From positions 1-64,000 of the forward strand of contig SHND01000010.1 of NCBI GenBank assembly GCA_004295045.1: DNA of 64,000 nucleotides, written 5' to 3'. The position numbers and the translations under genes were made by a program. The stretch's first letter is position 1; every line of letters starts with the position of its first letter. The notes below the pieces were generated by a model. That model ran no database searches, was not told where the DNA came from, and saw nothing but the letters and a program-made list of their open reading frames with translations. This DNA comes from Chloroflexota bacterium. GTDB taxonomy: Bacteria > Chloroflexota > Anaerolineae > UBA4142 > SHND01. Shown piece after piece: positions 38,033 through 46,678 of the stretch.

Positions 38033-38815
38033 CTAGACAATATCCGCAATGCGAAACTCGACGCGCTTGAAAAACCAGTAACCAATTACCAGAACAATCA
38101 ACGACTCGACCGCCGAAGCAATGAGATAAGGACCCGGGATTTGTCCATAGAGAATCACCGCGCGGTACGATTCAAGGATGCCCGCCATTGGATTGAGAAA
38201 ATAGAGCGTCCGAAGATTTTCCGGAACCATTGTCACAGGATAAATAATCGGCGAGGCATAGAACCAGAGTTGAATGCCGAGACCGAGTACCGATTGGACA
38301 TCTCGATAGAATGCGTTTGCCGCAGACAATCCAATACCCAAACCGAGCACGAGCATCAGCTGGACGCCAAGAATAATCGGCAGAAACATCCAAGCTGTGA
38401 AAACAATCGGCACCTGATAATACAAAATCAGAACGACCAACAAACTCGCCGCCAGTCCAAAATCCATCAATCGCGCCAACATTGAAGAAGTTGGGAGCAC
38501 TTCGCGCGGGAAATAAATTTTGGTCACCAAGCTCATGTTTCCGACAATAGAGTTGGACATATCCGGAAGCGAAGTTGCCAAAAAGGTCCAAGGCACCATG
38601 GCGACGTACGAAAAAATAATGTATGGCGTGTCGCCTGTATTCACGGGCACGAACAAGGTAAAGATCACCGCAAAAATTGCAACTGCTGCTGCCGGTTGAA
38701 TGATCGCCCAGAGCCAGCCCAACGCGGATTGTTGATATCTAGCTCGTATCGTGCGGCTCGTCCAAGCCCAGATCAATTCTCTTGCGCTGTAAAGTTGCCG
38801 CATTTCTACGACCAT
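38033..38815 (-). CDS. wzm: polysaccharide ABC exporter permease (Wzm type)
   Basis: A 260-residue ABC-2 permease with six hydrophobic segments: RELIWAWTSRTIRARYQQSALGWLWAIIQPAAAVAIFAVIF opens it, and PREVLPTSSMLARLMDFGLA lies in the coupling region. Together with the ATP-binding protein that overlaps it by 10 bp it exports a lipid-linked glycan from the cytosol. An internal ATG (38803) is a possible start. Confidence 0.92.
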   Translation of the reverse strand: MVVEMRQLYSARELIWAWTSRTIRARYQQSALGWLWAIIQPAAAVAIFAVIFTLFVPVNTGDTPYIIFSYVAMVPWTFLATSLPDMSNSIVGNMSLVTKIYFPREVLPTSSMLARLMDFGLAASLLVVLILYYQVPIVFTAWMFLPIILGVQLMLVLGLGIGLSAANAFYRDVQSVLGLGIQLWFYASPIIYPVTMVPENLRTLYFLNPMAGILESYRAVILYGQIPGPYLIASAVESLIVLVIGYWFFKRVEFRIADIV

Positions 38816-40089
38816 GATTTGCCATTGCCTCCTATCTTGATGTTTTCGATCCCGTTCCCACTATGTTGATGTTCCCAGTGCGTTCTGGGTCTGAAAACGC
38901 CGTTGCGTTCTTCGTAGCTCAACCCTTCTCCCTTGACAAAAAACCAATCTGAGCGTTTCACAGTAATTCCCATCGAGTCGCTCTCGTTCAAAAACCCGCC
39001 TTCGATAATATAAGTTCCCGTAATCAATTGGAGCGGTTCAAGCGTGACGCAAACTACACCCTCACCTCGATTCACTGTAAAGCGCACATTGTCGAGACTT
39101 GTGCGCATCTCACAGCACGTGAGCCCATCGGAGCGCATAATAAAAACTGATGCGCTCAGCACGCCCATATCACGATAGGCGTTATAGTGAATCTTGACTT
39201 GGGCAGGGCGATTGCTGAGCAAGGCAGATGCGGCTTGACCATCTTCGTTCAAAACTTCAACTCTAGTTATTTCAATGTCTGCGCCGCTTGTAATCTGCTC
39301 CGATTGTGCAACTTCGAGCTTGCGGGCGCGTTCGGCATGAAGCGCGCGCTCGTAGGTCGCAATTACATTGAGCGTCTCACCGCGATCAACGATTCTGCCT
39401 TTCTCAAGATAAAGCGCCGAGTCACAAGTCGCCCGAACAAGATAAAAGTTGTGTGAAACAAAGATAATGCTTGTGCCATCTTGGACGAGAGATCGAATCC
39501 GCTTCAAGCATTTCTCTTGAAACGCAGCATCGCCAACCGCGAGCACTTCATCCACCAGCAGAATATCGGGCTTGATGCAGGCGGCGACAGCAAAACCCAA
39601 GCGCACGACCATGCCCGATGAATAGCGTTTCACAGGCGTGTCAATAAAGCGCGAGATTTCAGAAAAATCTACGATCTCTTCAAATCGGCGCTCAATTTCT
39701 TTTTTGCTCAGACCGAGAATAATTCCATTCAGAAAAATATTCTCGCGTCCTGTCAGATCAGGATGGAACCCCGCGCCCAGCTCGATGAGGGCGGATAGTT
39801 TGCCATTCAACGTAACACGCCCGGAAGTTGGCTTGATAATATTAGCCAAGAGCTTGAGGATCGTGGTTTTGCCAGCTCCGTTGGAGCCGACAAGGGCGAG
39901 AGATTGTCCCTGTCCGAGCTCAAAGCTTATATCCTGCAACGCCCAAAGAATCTTTGAATCTGCCGATTCTTTTGGCGCAGGTTTGGATAATCCTTTGATA
40001 GATTGGGAGATGACGCTTGGTAAACTCGTTCGCGCGAGTCCAAGCCGATATTGCTTTGATACGCGATCAAATTGGATTGTTGGTGTCAT
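38806..40089 (-). CDS. wzt: polysaccharide ABC exporter ATP-binding protein (Wzt type)
   Basis: A 427-residue Wzt-like protein. ABC domain 1-240: Walker A GSNGAGKTT, signature YSSGM, Walker B DILLVDEVLAVGD. The C-terminal domain (about 255-427) is beta-rich (FTVNRGEGVVCVTLEPLQLITGTYIIEGGF), as in Wzt_C, which in known homologues binds the modified non-reducing end of the glycan and licenses export. The terminal modification recognised here could be pyruvyl or formyl (inference). Confidence 0.93.
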   Translation of the reverse strand: MTPTIQFDRVSKQYRLGLARTSLPSVISQSIKGLSKPAPKESADSKILWALQDISFELGQGQSLALVGSNGAGKTTILKLLANIIKPTSGRVTLNGKLSALIELGAGFHPDLTGRENIFLNGIILGLSKKEIERRFEEIVDFSEISRFIDTPVKRYSSGMVVRLGFAVAACIKPDILLVDEVLAVGDAAFQEKCLKRIRSLVQDGTSIIFVSHNFYLVRATCDSALYLEKGRIVDRGETLNVIATYERALHAERARKLEVAQSEQITSGADIEITRVEVLNEDGQAASALLSNRPAQVKIHYNAYRDMGVLSASVFIMRSDGLTCCEMRTSLDNVRFTVNRGEGVVCVTLEPLQLITGTYIIEGGFLNESDSMGITVKRSDWFFVKGEGLSYEERNGVFRPRTHWEHQHSGNGIENIKIGGNGKSWS

Positions 40090-40167
40090 GAATTAGGTAC
40101 TCGAGAGTAGTGGATGATCAAGCGGTCTGGGTAACGATGCGCTTTCGGAGTGAGGATGGTTTGCCGT

Positions 40168-41700
40168 TCACTTGAGATTTCGCGCGACTACAAATATGAC
40201 GAGCAGCGCAACAGGAATCACCGCCCACAAAATATTCAGATTCGGATTGTTTTCTGCTTTGACCGCAGGATCAACGGGCTGTAAAGTCGGCGTTGGCTTG
40301 GGCAAAGTAGTTGCTCGCTGCAAAACGGTTGGCGTCGGTTCGATTGCCACTTGGGTGGCTGCGGGTGTCGGCGCAGAAATTTCACTCGCTGTTGGAACCG
40401 GAAGCGGAACAATCGGAAGTTCCTTTGCATTGATGGTCGCGTACGAATACCACAAACCATTTCCAGCCAAACCGGGGTCTTGACGCCAAAGCACCAATAA
40501 CTTGTTTCCTTGACTTGCCACCGCACGCGGCAGTGATGGATCAAATTCACTTGACGGCGGTCCCGAGACAATGGGGTCAGGCGCACTCCATTGATCGCCT
40601 TGATAGGTGCTGTGCCACATTCCATGAATATCCGGATTGCTGGGAATGCGCTGCCCCCAAAAGAGATGCAAGTCGTCATTCGCATCTTCGACAAACGAAC
40701 CGGACCCGTTTGCCCCCACATGATCGGGGAAAGGCACAATCGGTTCCGCCCAAGATTGACCGGCATCATCCGAGGTACGCATTACATATTTGCCGTCCAA
40801 ATTCGCATCATAAAACGCGGCAAGGAGGCGACCATTATGCTCAGTGAGAGCCGGATCCCGAACCCCGAGCCCCCCCGGGGTGTTTGCGAGCGCAATCGGA
40901 AGACTCCACTCTCCATTTCCAAGATTCATCCTGCTGTAATAAATTCCTCTGCCTTGTCCGGCTGTCGTTATCACAGTCCAGATTGCTTGCAGCCATCCCG
41001 ATTTATCTACAACGAGCTGGGGCCATGCATTTGTGAGCGATTTCTTGCCCGTTTGGAACACCGCAATCGGTGTTGACCAGATTTCACCACCGTCAACAGA
41101 ACGAACGGCGTAAATGCCATTCCCATCCCGATTGCCACCATAAATGACATAGAGGTTGCCTTTGGCGTCGCCCGTCAAGGCAGCCGAAGGCGGGGATGTT
41201 GCGCGATTTCCAACCATTTTTGGCGTTGACCATGCGCGTGCTTCACCTGCGTTGACTGCGGGCGCTTGCGAATAATAGATCTCTGAACTATATTGATCGC
41301 CCCCTAAAAAGATCAAATGCATAATGCCTTTTGCATCGAGGAAAGCGCCCAGTACGGTTGCGCGCCTCTGATTGGGGGAGAGCAGAATATTTACCGGCTT
41401 GGACCAGCCATGTTCTAACGTCCAATAAGCATAAAAGACGCCCAGCTGTCCTCCGGCGACCTGAGAGAAAAAGGCGTGCACTGTTCTATTTTGATCGGCT
41501 ATCAAATAAGGTGTATCTGTATCATCGTCAATGCCGGGAATGTGTCTTGCAATAGACCACTCTAACGCAGATTGTGCAGACAATGACAATGGCGCAAGCA
41601 TCAATATGATCAGTGCCGCCAGCACCAACCAAGGGATTCGAATGATGTGGCTTGCTTTTGTGTTTTCTGTTTTGGTAAAGCTCTCGTTCTGTGTAATCAT
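40168..41700 (-). CDS. secreted BNR/sialidase-fold propeller with C-terminal anchor
   Basis: A 510-residue protein. The N-terminus is cytoplasmic (about 20) followed by a signal-type hydrophobic segment (IPWLVLAALIILMLAPLSL). The body is a six-bladed-propeller-like region with Asp-box-like turns (SVDGGEIWSTP, SDDAGQSWAEP) but no obvious sialidase Arg triad. A Pro/Thr linker (about 440-490) leads to a C-terminal transmembrane helix (ILWAVIPVALLVIFVVARNLK). ATG 41700 has GAGG 10 nt upstream. A surface-anchored carbohydrate- or protein-binding propeller is likelier than an active neuraminidase. Confidence 0.75.
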   Translation of the reverse strand: MITQNESFTKTENTKASHIIRIPWLVLAALIILMLAPLSLSAQSALEWSIARHIPGIDDDTDTPYLIADQNRTVHAFFSQVAGGQLGVFYAYWTLEHGWSKPVNILLSPNQRRATVLGAFLDAKGIMHLIFLGGDQYSSEIYYSQAPAVNAGEARAWSTPKMVGNRATSPPSAALTGDAKGNLYVIYGGNRDGNGIYAVRSVDGGEIWSTPIAVFQTGKKSLTNAWPQLVVDKSGWLQAIWTVITTAGQGRGIYYSRMNLGNGEWSLPIALANTPGGLGVRDPALTEHNGRLLAAFYDANLDGKYVMRTSDDAGQSWAEPIVPFPDHVGANGSGSFVEDANDDLHLFWGQRIPSNPDIHGMWHSTYQGDQWSAPDPIVSGPPSSEFDPSLPRAVASQGNKLLVLWRQDPGLAGNGLWYSYATINAKELPIVPLPVPTASEISAPTPAATQVAIEPTPTVLQRATTLPKPTPTLQPVDPAVKAENNPNLNILWAVIPVALLVIFVVARNLK

Positions 41701-41739
41701 AATATCGTTGCCTCTACTAACGCAGCAATCGTGAGGCAA

Positions 41740-41981
41740 ATATTCTGTGCGCTTACGACATAATCAAGTTAGGAAGTTTGCTGCTGATCGGATAGAGTTA
41801 TGTCAATGGGACTATAAGCGTATTGGGTCATCGCATATTTCAGGTAAACTGTCGTTGCTTCACTCGAAAATAGCACGTCCGCCCACTACTTTCCGCTCCC
41901 AATCTCACGCGCGCTCGGCTACCCCTCTTCCCCGTGCCGGCGCCATTTGAATCGTAGTGGTTGCACCCGACCTCCGAGCTC
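41740..41981. promoter_or_regulatory. divergent intergenic region between secreted-protein genes
   Basis: A 242-bp spacer from which the propeller gene (minus) and the PQQ-like propeller gene (plus) are read in opposite directions, so both promoters should lie here. I see only partial boxes (TTGGGT-16-TAAACT on plus; TTGACA without a clear -10 on minus), so no exact promoter is called. Confidence 0.4.
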
Positions 41982-44900
41982 ATGATCAAATCTTATTTCA
42001 CCGCGCGCCCGAAATCACATCGCAAATTTATTATCGCACTTGTCTCTGTAGTTCTCTTGGGGCTGATCGCGTTTGGAATTAGTCCGAAAGAAACCAACAC
42101 TGTTCAGGCAGCGCCACCCGCACAAGGTCCAGTTACACCGCGTGTTTATTTGCCTCTGCTTCTGGGCGCTTCCGGAAGCGTGCCAACGGCTACTGTAACT
42201 CCATCACCTACAGGGACCACGACCACAATTGCTACGGCTACCCGCACACCGACATCGGTTGCTACAGCAACCCGAACGCCTACGAATGTCGCTACGGCTA
42301 CGCGGACAACCACCCCATCCTCTGCAACGCCGCCACCTTCGTCCAATGAGTGGGCAATGCTAGCCGCAAATCCTCAGCGCACTTCGTGGACACCCGAAGA
42401 GGTGCGAGGTCAACTTGGCGTCCAATGGTACAGACCAATCGAGCCGTACATTTCATACAAGATCCAACCAATCGCCGCGAACGGCAATATTTATGTCTCG
42501 ACCGCGCGTGGACTGTATGCGTTTCGTGCGAGTGATGGCGCGCAACTTTGGGTGTACGCCACACAACTACCGCTGGGTCATTCGCCCACCATCGCCAAAG
42601 TGAATGGAAATACCATCGCGTATGTTGGCGGATACGATAGAAAGATCCATGCGATCAATGCAAGTACGGGAGCAGCTATTGGTGGCTATACGCCGTATCT
42701 GGCGGACGCAGGATTTGATACAAACCCACTGGTCATCAACGATGCAAATGTGGCAAACACCATTTTTGCCGGGAATCGGGATGGCTATTTCTATGCTCTG
42801 AATGCTGTTACGGGCGCGCTAAAATGGAGATTCAAAACGGACGGACCGATTCTCTTTTCGGCTGCTTACAAGGACGGCACACTTTATTTCGCGTCGAACG
42901 ATTCGTATGCTTATGCTCTGAATGCGAGCGACGGCTCACTCATCTGGAAATCACAAAAGCTGCTGGGCGCCGGTTTCCATTCATTCTGGCCCGTAATTTA
43001 CACCGAAAAGCAATCAGGCAAAGATTATGTGATTTTTACGGGTCAGGAAAACTATCGGTTTATGGATCAAAACGGCGCCATTGGAACATTATGGCCCGAT
43101 TTGGCGAGACTCGATCAACAATATCTCTGGGGCAGCTGCTGGCCTAATAGTTGCAGCGGTGGCATTATTTGGCCCACTGGTTCGGAAACTGGAACCGGAA
43201 CATATTGGGGACACAGCGTTGCCACGCTTAACGTCAACGCCATCACCAACTATTACGAAAACGTTCCCGCACATCGCATGGTCTTTGTTCTCAACGCAGC
43301 CAACGGCAAAGAATATACGTTTGATTCGAATGGCAATGGCAAAGCGGAATATGCTCCGTTCACCTATTCAGGCATCACCAGTTCCGGAAATAAATATCCG
43401 CCGGTTATCAACGGCGTTGATGATGTCTATTATCAGAATACAATCTTTCGGCGAAATAATTGGATTTCCGGCGGAAACGCGGTCGGCTGGAAGTGGGGCA
43501 CGAATATCGTCAGTCAAGTGAAATTTGACCATGCCGTAGACGAGCCGATGGCATATTCAGCCGGCGGCAAACTAATTTACTGGAACGTATGCTGTGACCG
43601 CCAAGCCGGAGCTTTTGATGTTACCATTCCCTATGGTCAACAGAACAGAGACTGGGAATACTGGGGCGCCGGCATCAATGGCGGAGCTCCAGATTACGGA
43701 GCAATGTATAACGACGGAAACAGCACGCTGTACAACAACATTAATGGATGGCAAGTGTATAGCGGCAAGAACCAAAGCAAAAACGGTGTTTATGGCAAAC
43801 ATGGCACTGCTCAGTCGCCGCCAATTCCTTATCAAGGCAAAGTCTATATGCTGATTGGAAATGCACTTATGGCGCTGAGTCCGAACCCACCCGGAGGCAG
43901 TCCGACGAAACTCGCGTTGGCAAACATGATTGTTGATCAAAGTGCGCCCACACCGCCAACGAAAGCAGAGCTCAAGCAAAGACTAGAAAGCGAAGTGCAA
44001 AAAATAATTGCGGCGGGTCCGCTGCGCCCCGGTTACTTTTCTTCAGGGTTCATCGATTTGTATGGTCATGGGCACTTTGATTCAAATCAAGAGTTTGGGG
44101 AAATCTTTGATTATTTCCAGAACCCGTCCGACACAGTCTACACGCTGCTGCTCGCCTATCCGCAGCTGTCTGCCGGGACGCAAGCCCAAGTCAAAACCTA
44201 TCTTCAAAACAATTATGGTCCCGGGTCCACTTACGACTTTACGAAAATCGTCCACATCGGATGGGGCAGCGGCGCCGCGCGAGAATCTTTTGAGCTTCCA
44301 TCAGAAGTGTGGCAAATATGGGGAACTCCGTACGAGTCGCCGCTGAATCCATCAACCCAGCCAATCATTGTCAACAGCAACAGCCAAGTCTATTGGAAAT
44401 ATTTTCCGCCGTTCTCTTTTTACGCGGCGTGGAAGTATGCCCAAATTGTGGGTAACAATGATCCGAACACCGCGAAAAGCATTTTTAATGCGATGAGCAG
44501 CAAGATTGAAGCGCCGCCGGCGAATGCGAATCTAATCAAAAAGCCGTATTTTATCAACCTGTATGCGGCGGGGTATCTTGGTTATCTGAATCTCAAGCAG
44601 CTCGCGGGCTTGGGTGACGATGCTACAGTGCGCGGCTACTATAATCAAATGTTATCTTTGCGAGTCAACAACTTTTCCAAGGATACTCCCTATTGGAATA
44701 CCGATTCGAACCAGCTTGGTCTGCCGGGACTGGACTATAATCGCAGTCTAAGCGTCGCGCGAAACTTTATGTTCTTGACGCCGGAGATTGCGGATTATAT
44801 GAATCAGAATATCAAATCGCAGGTTCAGGGAGCAGTGGACGAGTATAGCTATGTCGCCCCGTATTGGTTTGTGCCCAAATTTGAGGCGGAGGTTGGCGAA

Positions 44901-45068
44901 GGAACGATGCAGCAGCTTTATGATCCTCCAGCTCTTTACCAAGCCAAAGCCTGGGTCCTCAAACAATCGTACAACGAACTTGCGAAATGGTTAGATGTTC
45001 CTGCTTTCAGTCGGGGCGACCTATTCTATATTCAGAATGTCGTCGCCGCCTTGGGCGCTACACCATAG
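41982..45068 (+). CDS. secreted PQQ-like beta-propeller / alpha-toroid protein
   Basis: A 1028-residue secreted protein. Signal segment (FIIALVSVVLLGLIAFGI), then RVYLPLLLG and a Thr-rich stalk (about 60-125). Residues about 125-650 hold PQQ-type propeller blades (GLYAFRASDGAQLWVYA, RKIHAINASTGA, YFYALNAVTGALKWRF, SYAYALNASDGSLIW). The rest (about 690-1028) is mainly helical and repeats aromatic residues, resembling an alpha/alpha-toroid as in polysaccharide lyases, but no catalytic motif could be fixed. ATG 41982 with GAG upstream was chosen over a TTG seven codons earlier. No enzymatic role is proven. Confidence 0.75.
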   Translation: MIKSYFTARPKSHRKFIIALVSVVLLGLIAFGISPKETNTVQAAPPAQGPVTPRVYLPLLLGASGSVPTATVTPSPTGTTTTIATATRTPTSVATATRTPTNVATATRTTTPSSATPPPSSNEWAMLAANPQRTSWTPEEVRGQLGVQWYRPIEPYISYKIQPIAANGNIYVSTARGLYAFRASDGAQLWVYATQLPLGHSPTIAKVNGNTIAYVGGYDRKIHAINASTGAAIGGYTPYLADAGFDTNPLVINDANVANTIFAGNRDGYFYALNAVTGALKWRFKTDGPILFSAAYKDGTLYFASNDSYAYALNASDGSLIWKSQKLLGAGFHSFWPVIYTEKQSGKDYVIFTGQENYRFMDQNGAIGTLWPDLARLDQQYLWGSCWPNSCSGGIIWPTGSETGTGTYWGHSVATLNVNAITNYYENVPAHRMVFVLNAANGKEYTFDSNGNGKAEYAPFTYSGITSSGNKYPPVINGVDDVYYQNTIFRRNNWISGGNAVGWKWGTNIVSQVKFDHAVDEPMAYSAGGKLIYWNVCCDRQAGAFDVTIPYGQQNRDWEYWGAGINGGAPDYGAMYNDGNSTLYNNINGWQVYSGKNQSKNGVYGKHGTAQSPPIPYQGKVYMLIGNALMALSPNPPGGSPTKLALANMIVDQSAPTPPTKAELKQRLESEVQKIIAAGPLRPGYFSSGFIDLYGHGHFDSNQEFGEIFDYFQNPSDTVYTLLLAYPQLSAGTQAQVKTYLQNNYGPGSTYDFTKIVHIGWGSGAARESFELPSEVWQIWGTPYESPLNPSTQPIIVNSNSQVYWKYFPPFSFYAAWKYAQIVGNNDPNTAKSIFNAMSSKIEAPPANANLIKKPYFINLYAAGYLGYLNLKQLAGLGDDATVRGYYNQMLSLRVNNFSKDTPYWNTDSNQLGLPGLDYNRSLSVARNFMFLTPEIADYMNQNIKSQVQGAVDEYSYVAPYWFVPKFEAEVGEGTMQQLYDPPALYQAKAWVLKQSYNELAKWLDVPAFSRGDLFYIQNVVAALGATP

Positions 45069-45089
45069 ACATCCGCCGGGTCGTGCATC

Positions 45090-46670
45090 ATGCGCAATTC
45101 TTTAAATCGATTTCGCCTCGCTCTGTTGAGCTTGCTCGCCACGCTCGGAGTTGTTTGTGCAATCTCTCTTTACAGCGGCATCCTTCCTGACATCTCGACG
45201 CAAAGCGTCTCTGCGGCTGGCGGAAAGACGATCTATCTGCCTTTGCTCTTTGGCAGTGGCTCGACCGTCCCGTCAGCCACAGCAACACCTACGGGAATTG
45301 CAACGGCAACCTCAACCTTGACGCCCACCCGAACCAAGACTCCAACCCCAACCACTTCCCCATCAACCCCGCCCCCAACCGAGATTCCATCAAACGGTGC
45401 GCGTCGGGTCAACGCGCCTCACTATGACGGTGGACCTTTGTACTTTGGCGGAATCTTTTGGTTTGGAAAAGTCACCTCAAGCGAGAATTATTCGGATGTG
45501 CGAGTTGGTTATACCGATAGCGAACTCTATGTCTCCGCCAACATTATTGATCGTCGTCTCTGGTACAATACCAATCCATCGAGCAGCGCATTGACTGCAT
45601 GGGACGCCGTCACCCTCTATTTGAATACTGACGGCAACACGGGGAACAAACCAAGCACACATGCCTACAAATTCGTCGCGCAAATGAATGCTTGGGAAAG
45701 TCCGCGCTCCAACTGGCAAGCCGCCTATCAAGGCAACGGGACAGGTTGGAACGCTTCCTCAACCTCCTTTACAAGTGAAGCAACGTGGCGCGGCGCGGGT
45801 CTCAACGACAACACGAACGATCACGGCTGGGTCGCAACGTTTCATATTCCATTCTCAAGTCTAGGACTCTCGGGACCACCGGATGGAGCGATTTGGGGAC
45901 TTGGGATGACGCTGCACGATCGGGATGACGCAAATGGAACCGCAATACCCGTGAAAATATGGCCCGAAACTTTGGTAACGGATAGTCCCGAAACTTGGGG
46001 ACAGGTGTATTTCGGAGACCCACCTGCTTATACCTCGCCGCCCAGCTCCTCTCAGTCAACCACAACCATCCGCAACGGGCTCAACGGTGTGACCGTAAAG
46101 GATGGTGAAGTAGGCGGTCATACGACATGCGGGAATGGGCTAGACGTTTGGTCTGAATGGGGTGAAAAGAATTATATGGGTGAGAAGCAAATCAACATCC
46201 AAAATCAGGACGACGTCGCAGATTGGCCCTGCTTCTCCAAGTACTATATTACTTTTCCCTTGAATTCAGTCCCTGCTAACAAAGTCATCGTTTCCGCTTC
46301 ACTTACGATGCATCAATTCGGCAATGCCGGTCAAGGTTGGAATCCGCCGCCATATCCTTCATGGATTCAGGTGTTCACTCTAAAAGATAATTGGAATGAG
46401 AGCACCTTGAACTGGAATAATGCGCCGCTGGCGGAACAAGATTTCGGTGGCGCTCAAGCCGACCCGCTTTCGACTGTGCCGCCCTGGCCCGGCATATCTG
46501 TGAATTGGGATGTCAGCTCTGCGGCTGCAAAGGCATACGCTCAAGGACAACCTTTACGCTTGGTCTTGTATTCGTCAGACCGACCAATGCACAGCGGCAA
46601 ATATTTCTATTCTTCCGATGCAGACCCGGAAGGGCGCCCCACGCTCCAAGTGATTTGGGGCGACCCGTAA
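45090..46670 (+). CDS. secreted CBM9-like / DNRLRE-domain protein
   Basis: A 526-residue secreted protein, 21 bp after its neighbour. Signal peptide about 1-42, IYLPLLFG, Thr/Pro stalk (about 57-100). Residues about 105-305 resemble a DOMON/CBM9-like beta-sandwich (VRVGYTDSELYVSANIIDRRLWY, DAVTLYLNTDGN, HGWVATFHIPFSSLGL). The C-terminal half (about 330-526) fits a DNRLRE-type beta domain (DNWNESTLNWNNAP, WDVSSAAAKAYAQG, LQVIW). Both suggest binding to surface glycans; it probably works with the 1028-residue protein. Ends 8 bp before the convergent ligase gene, with no terminator visible. Confidence 0.78.
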   Translation: MRNSLNRFRLALLSLLATLGVVCAISLYSGILPDISTQSVSAAGGKTIYLPLLFGSGSTVPSATATPTGIATATSTLTPTRTKTPTPTTSPSTPPPTEIPSNGARRVNAPHYDGGPLYFGGIFWFGKVTSSENYSDVRVGYTDSELYVSANIIDRRLWYNTNPSSSALTAWDAVTLYLNTDGNTGNKPSTHAYKFVAQMNAWESPRSNWQAAYQGNGTGWNASSTSFTSEATWRGAGLNDNTNDHGWVATFHIPFSSLGLSGPPDGAIWGLGMTLHDRDDANGTAIPVKIWPETLVTDSPETWGQVYFGDPPAYTSPPSSSQSTTTIRNGLNGVTVKDGEVGGHTTCGNGLDVWSEWGEKNYMGEKQINIQNQDDVADWPCFSKYYITFPLNSVPANKVIVSASLTMHQFGNAGQGWNPPPYPSWIQVFTLKDNWNESTLNWNNAPLAEQDFGGAQADPLSTVPPWPGISVNWDVSSAAAKAYAQGQPLRLVLYSSDRPMHSGKYFYSSDADPEGRPTLQVIWGDP

Positions 46671-46678
46671 AAAAAGAA

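Noticed and set aside
40168..41700. Active sialidase
   Set aside because: Asp-box-like turns are present, but the arginine triad and the catalytic Tyr/Glu could not be found, so only the fold is called.
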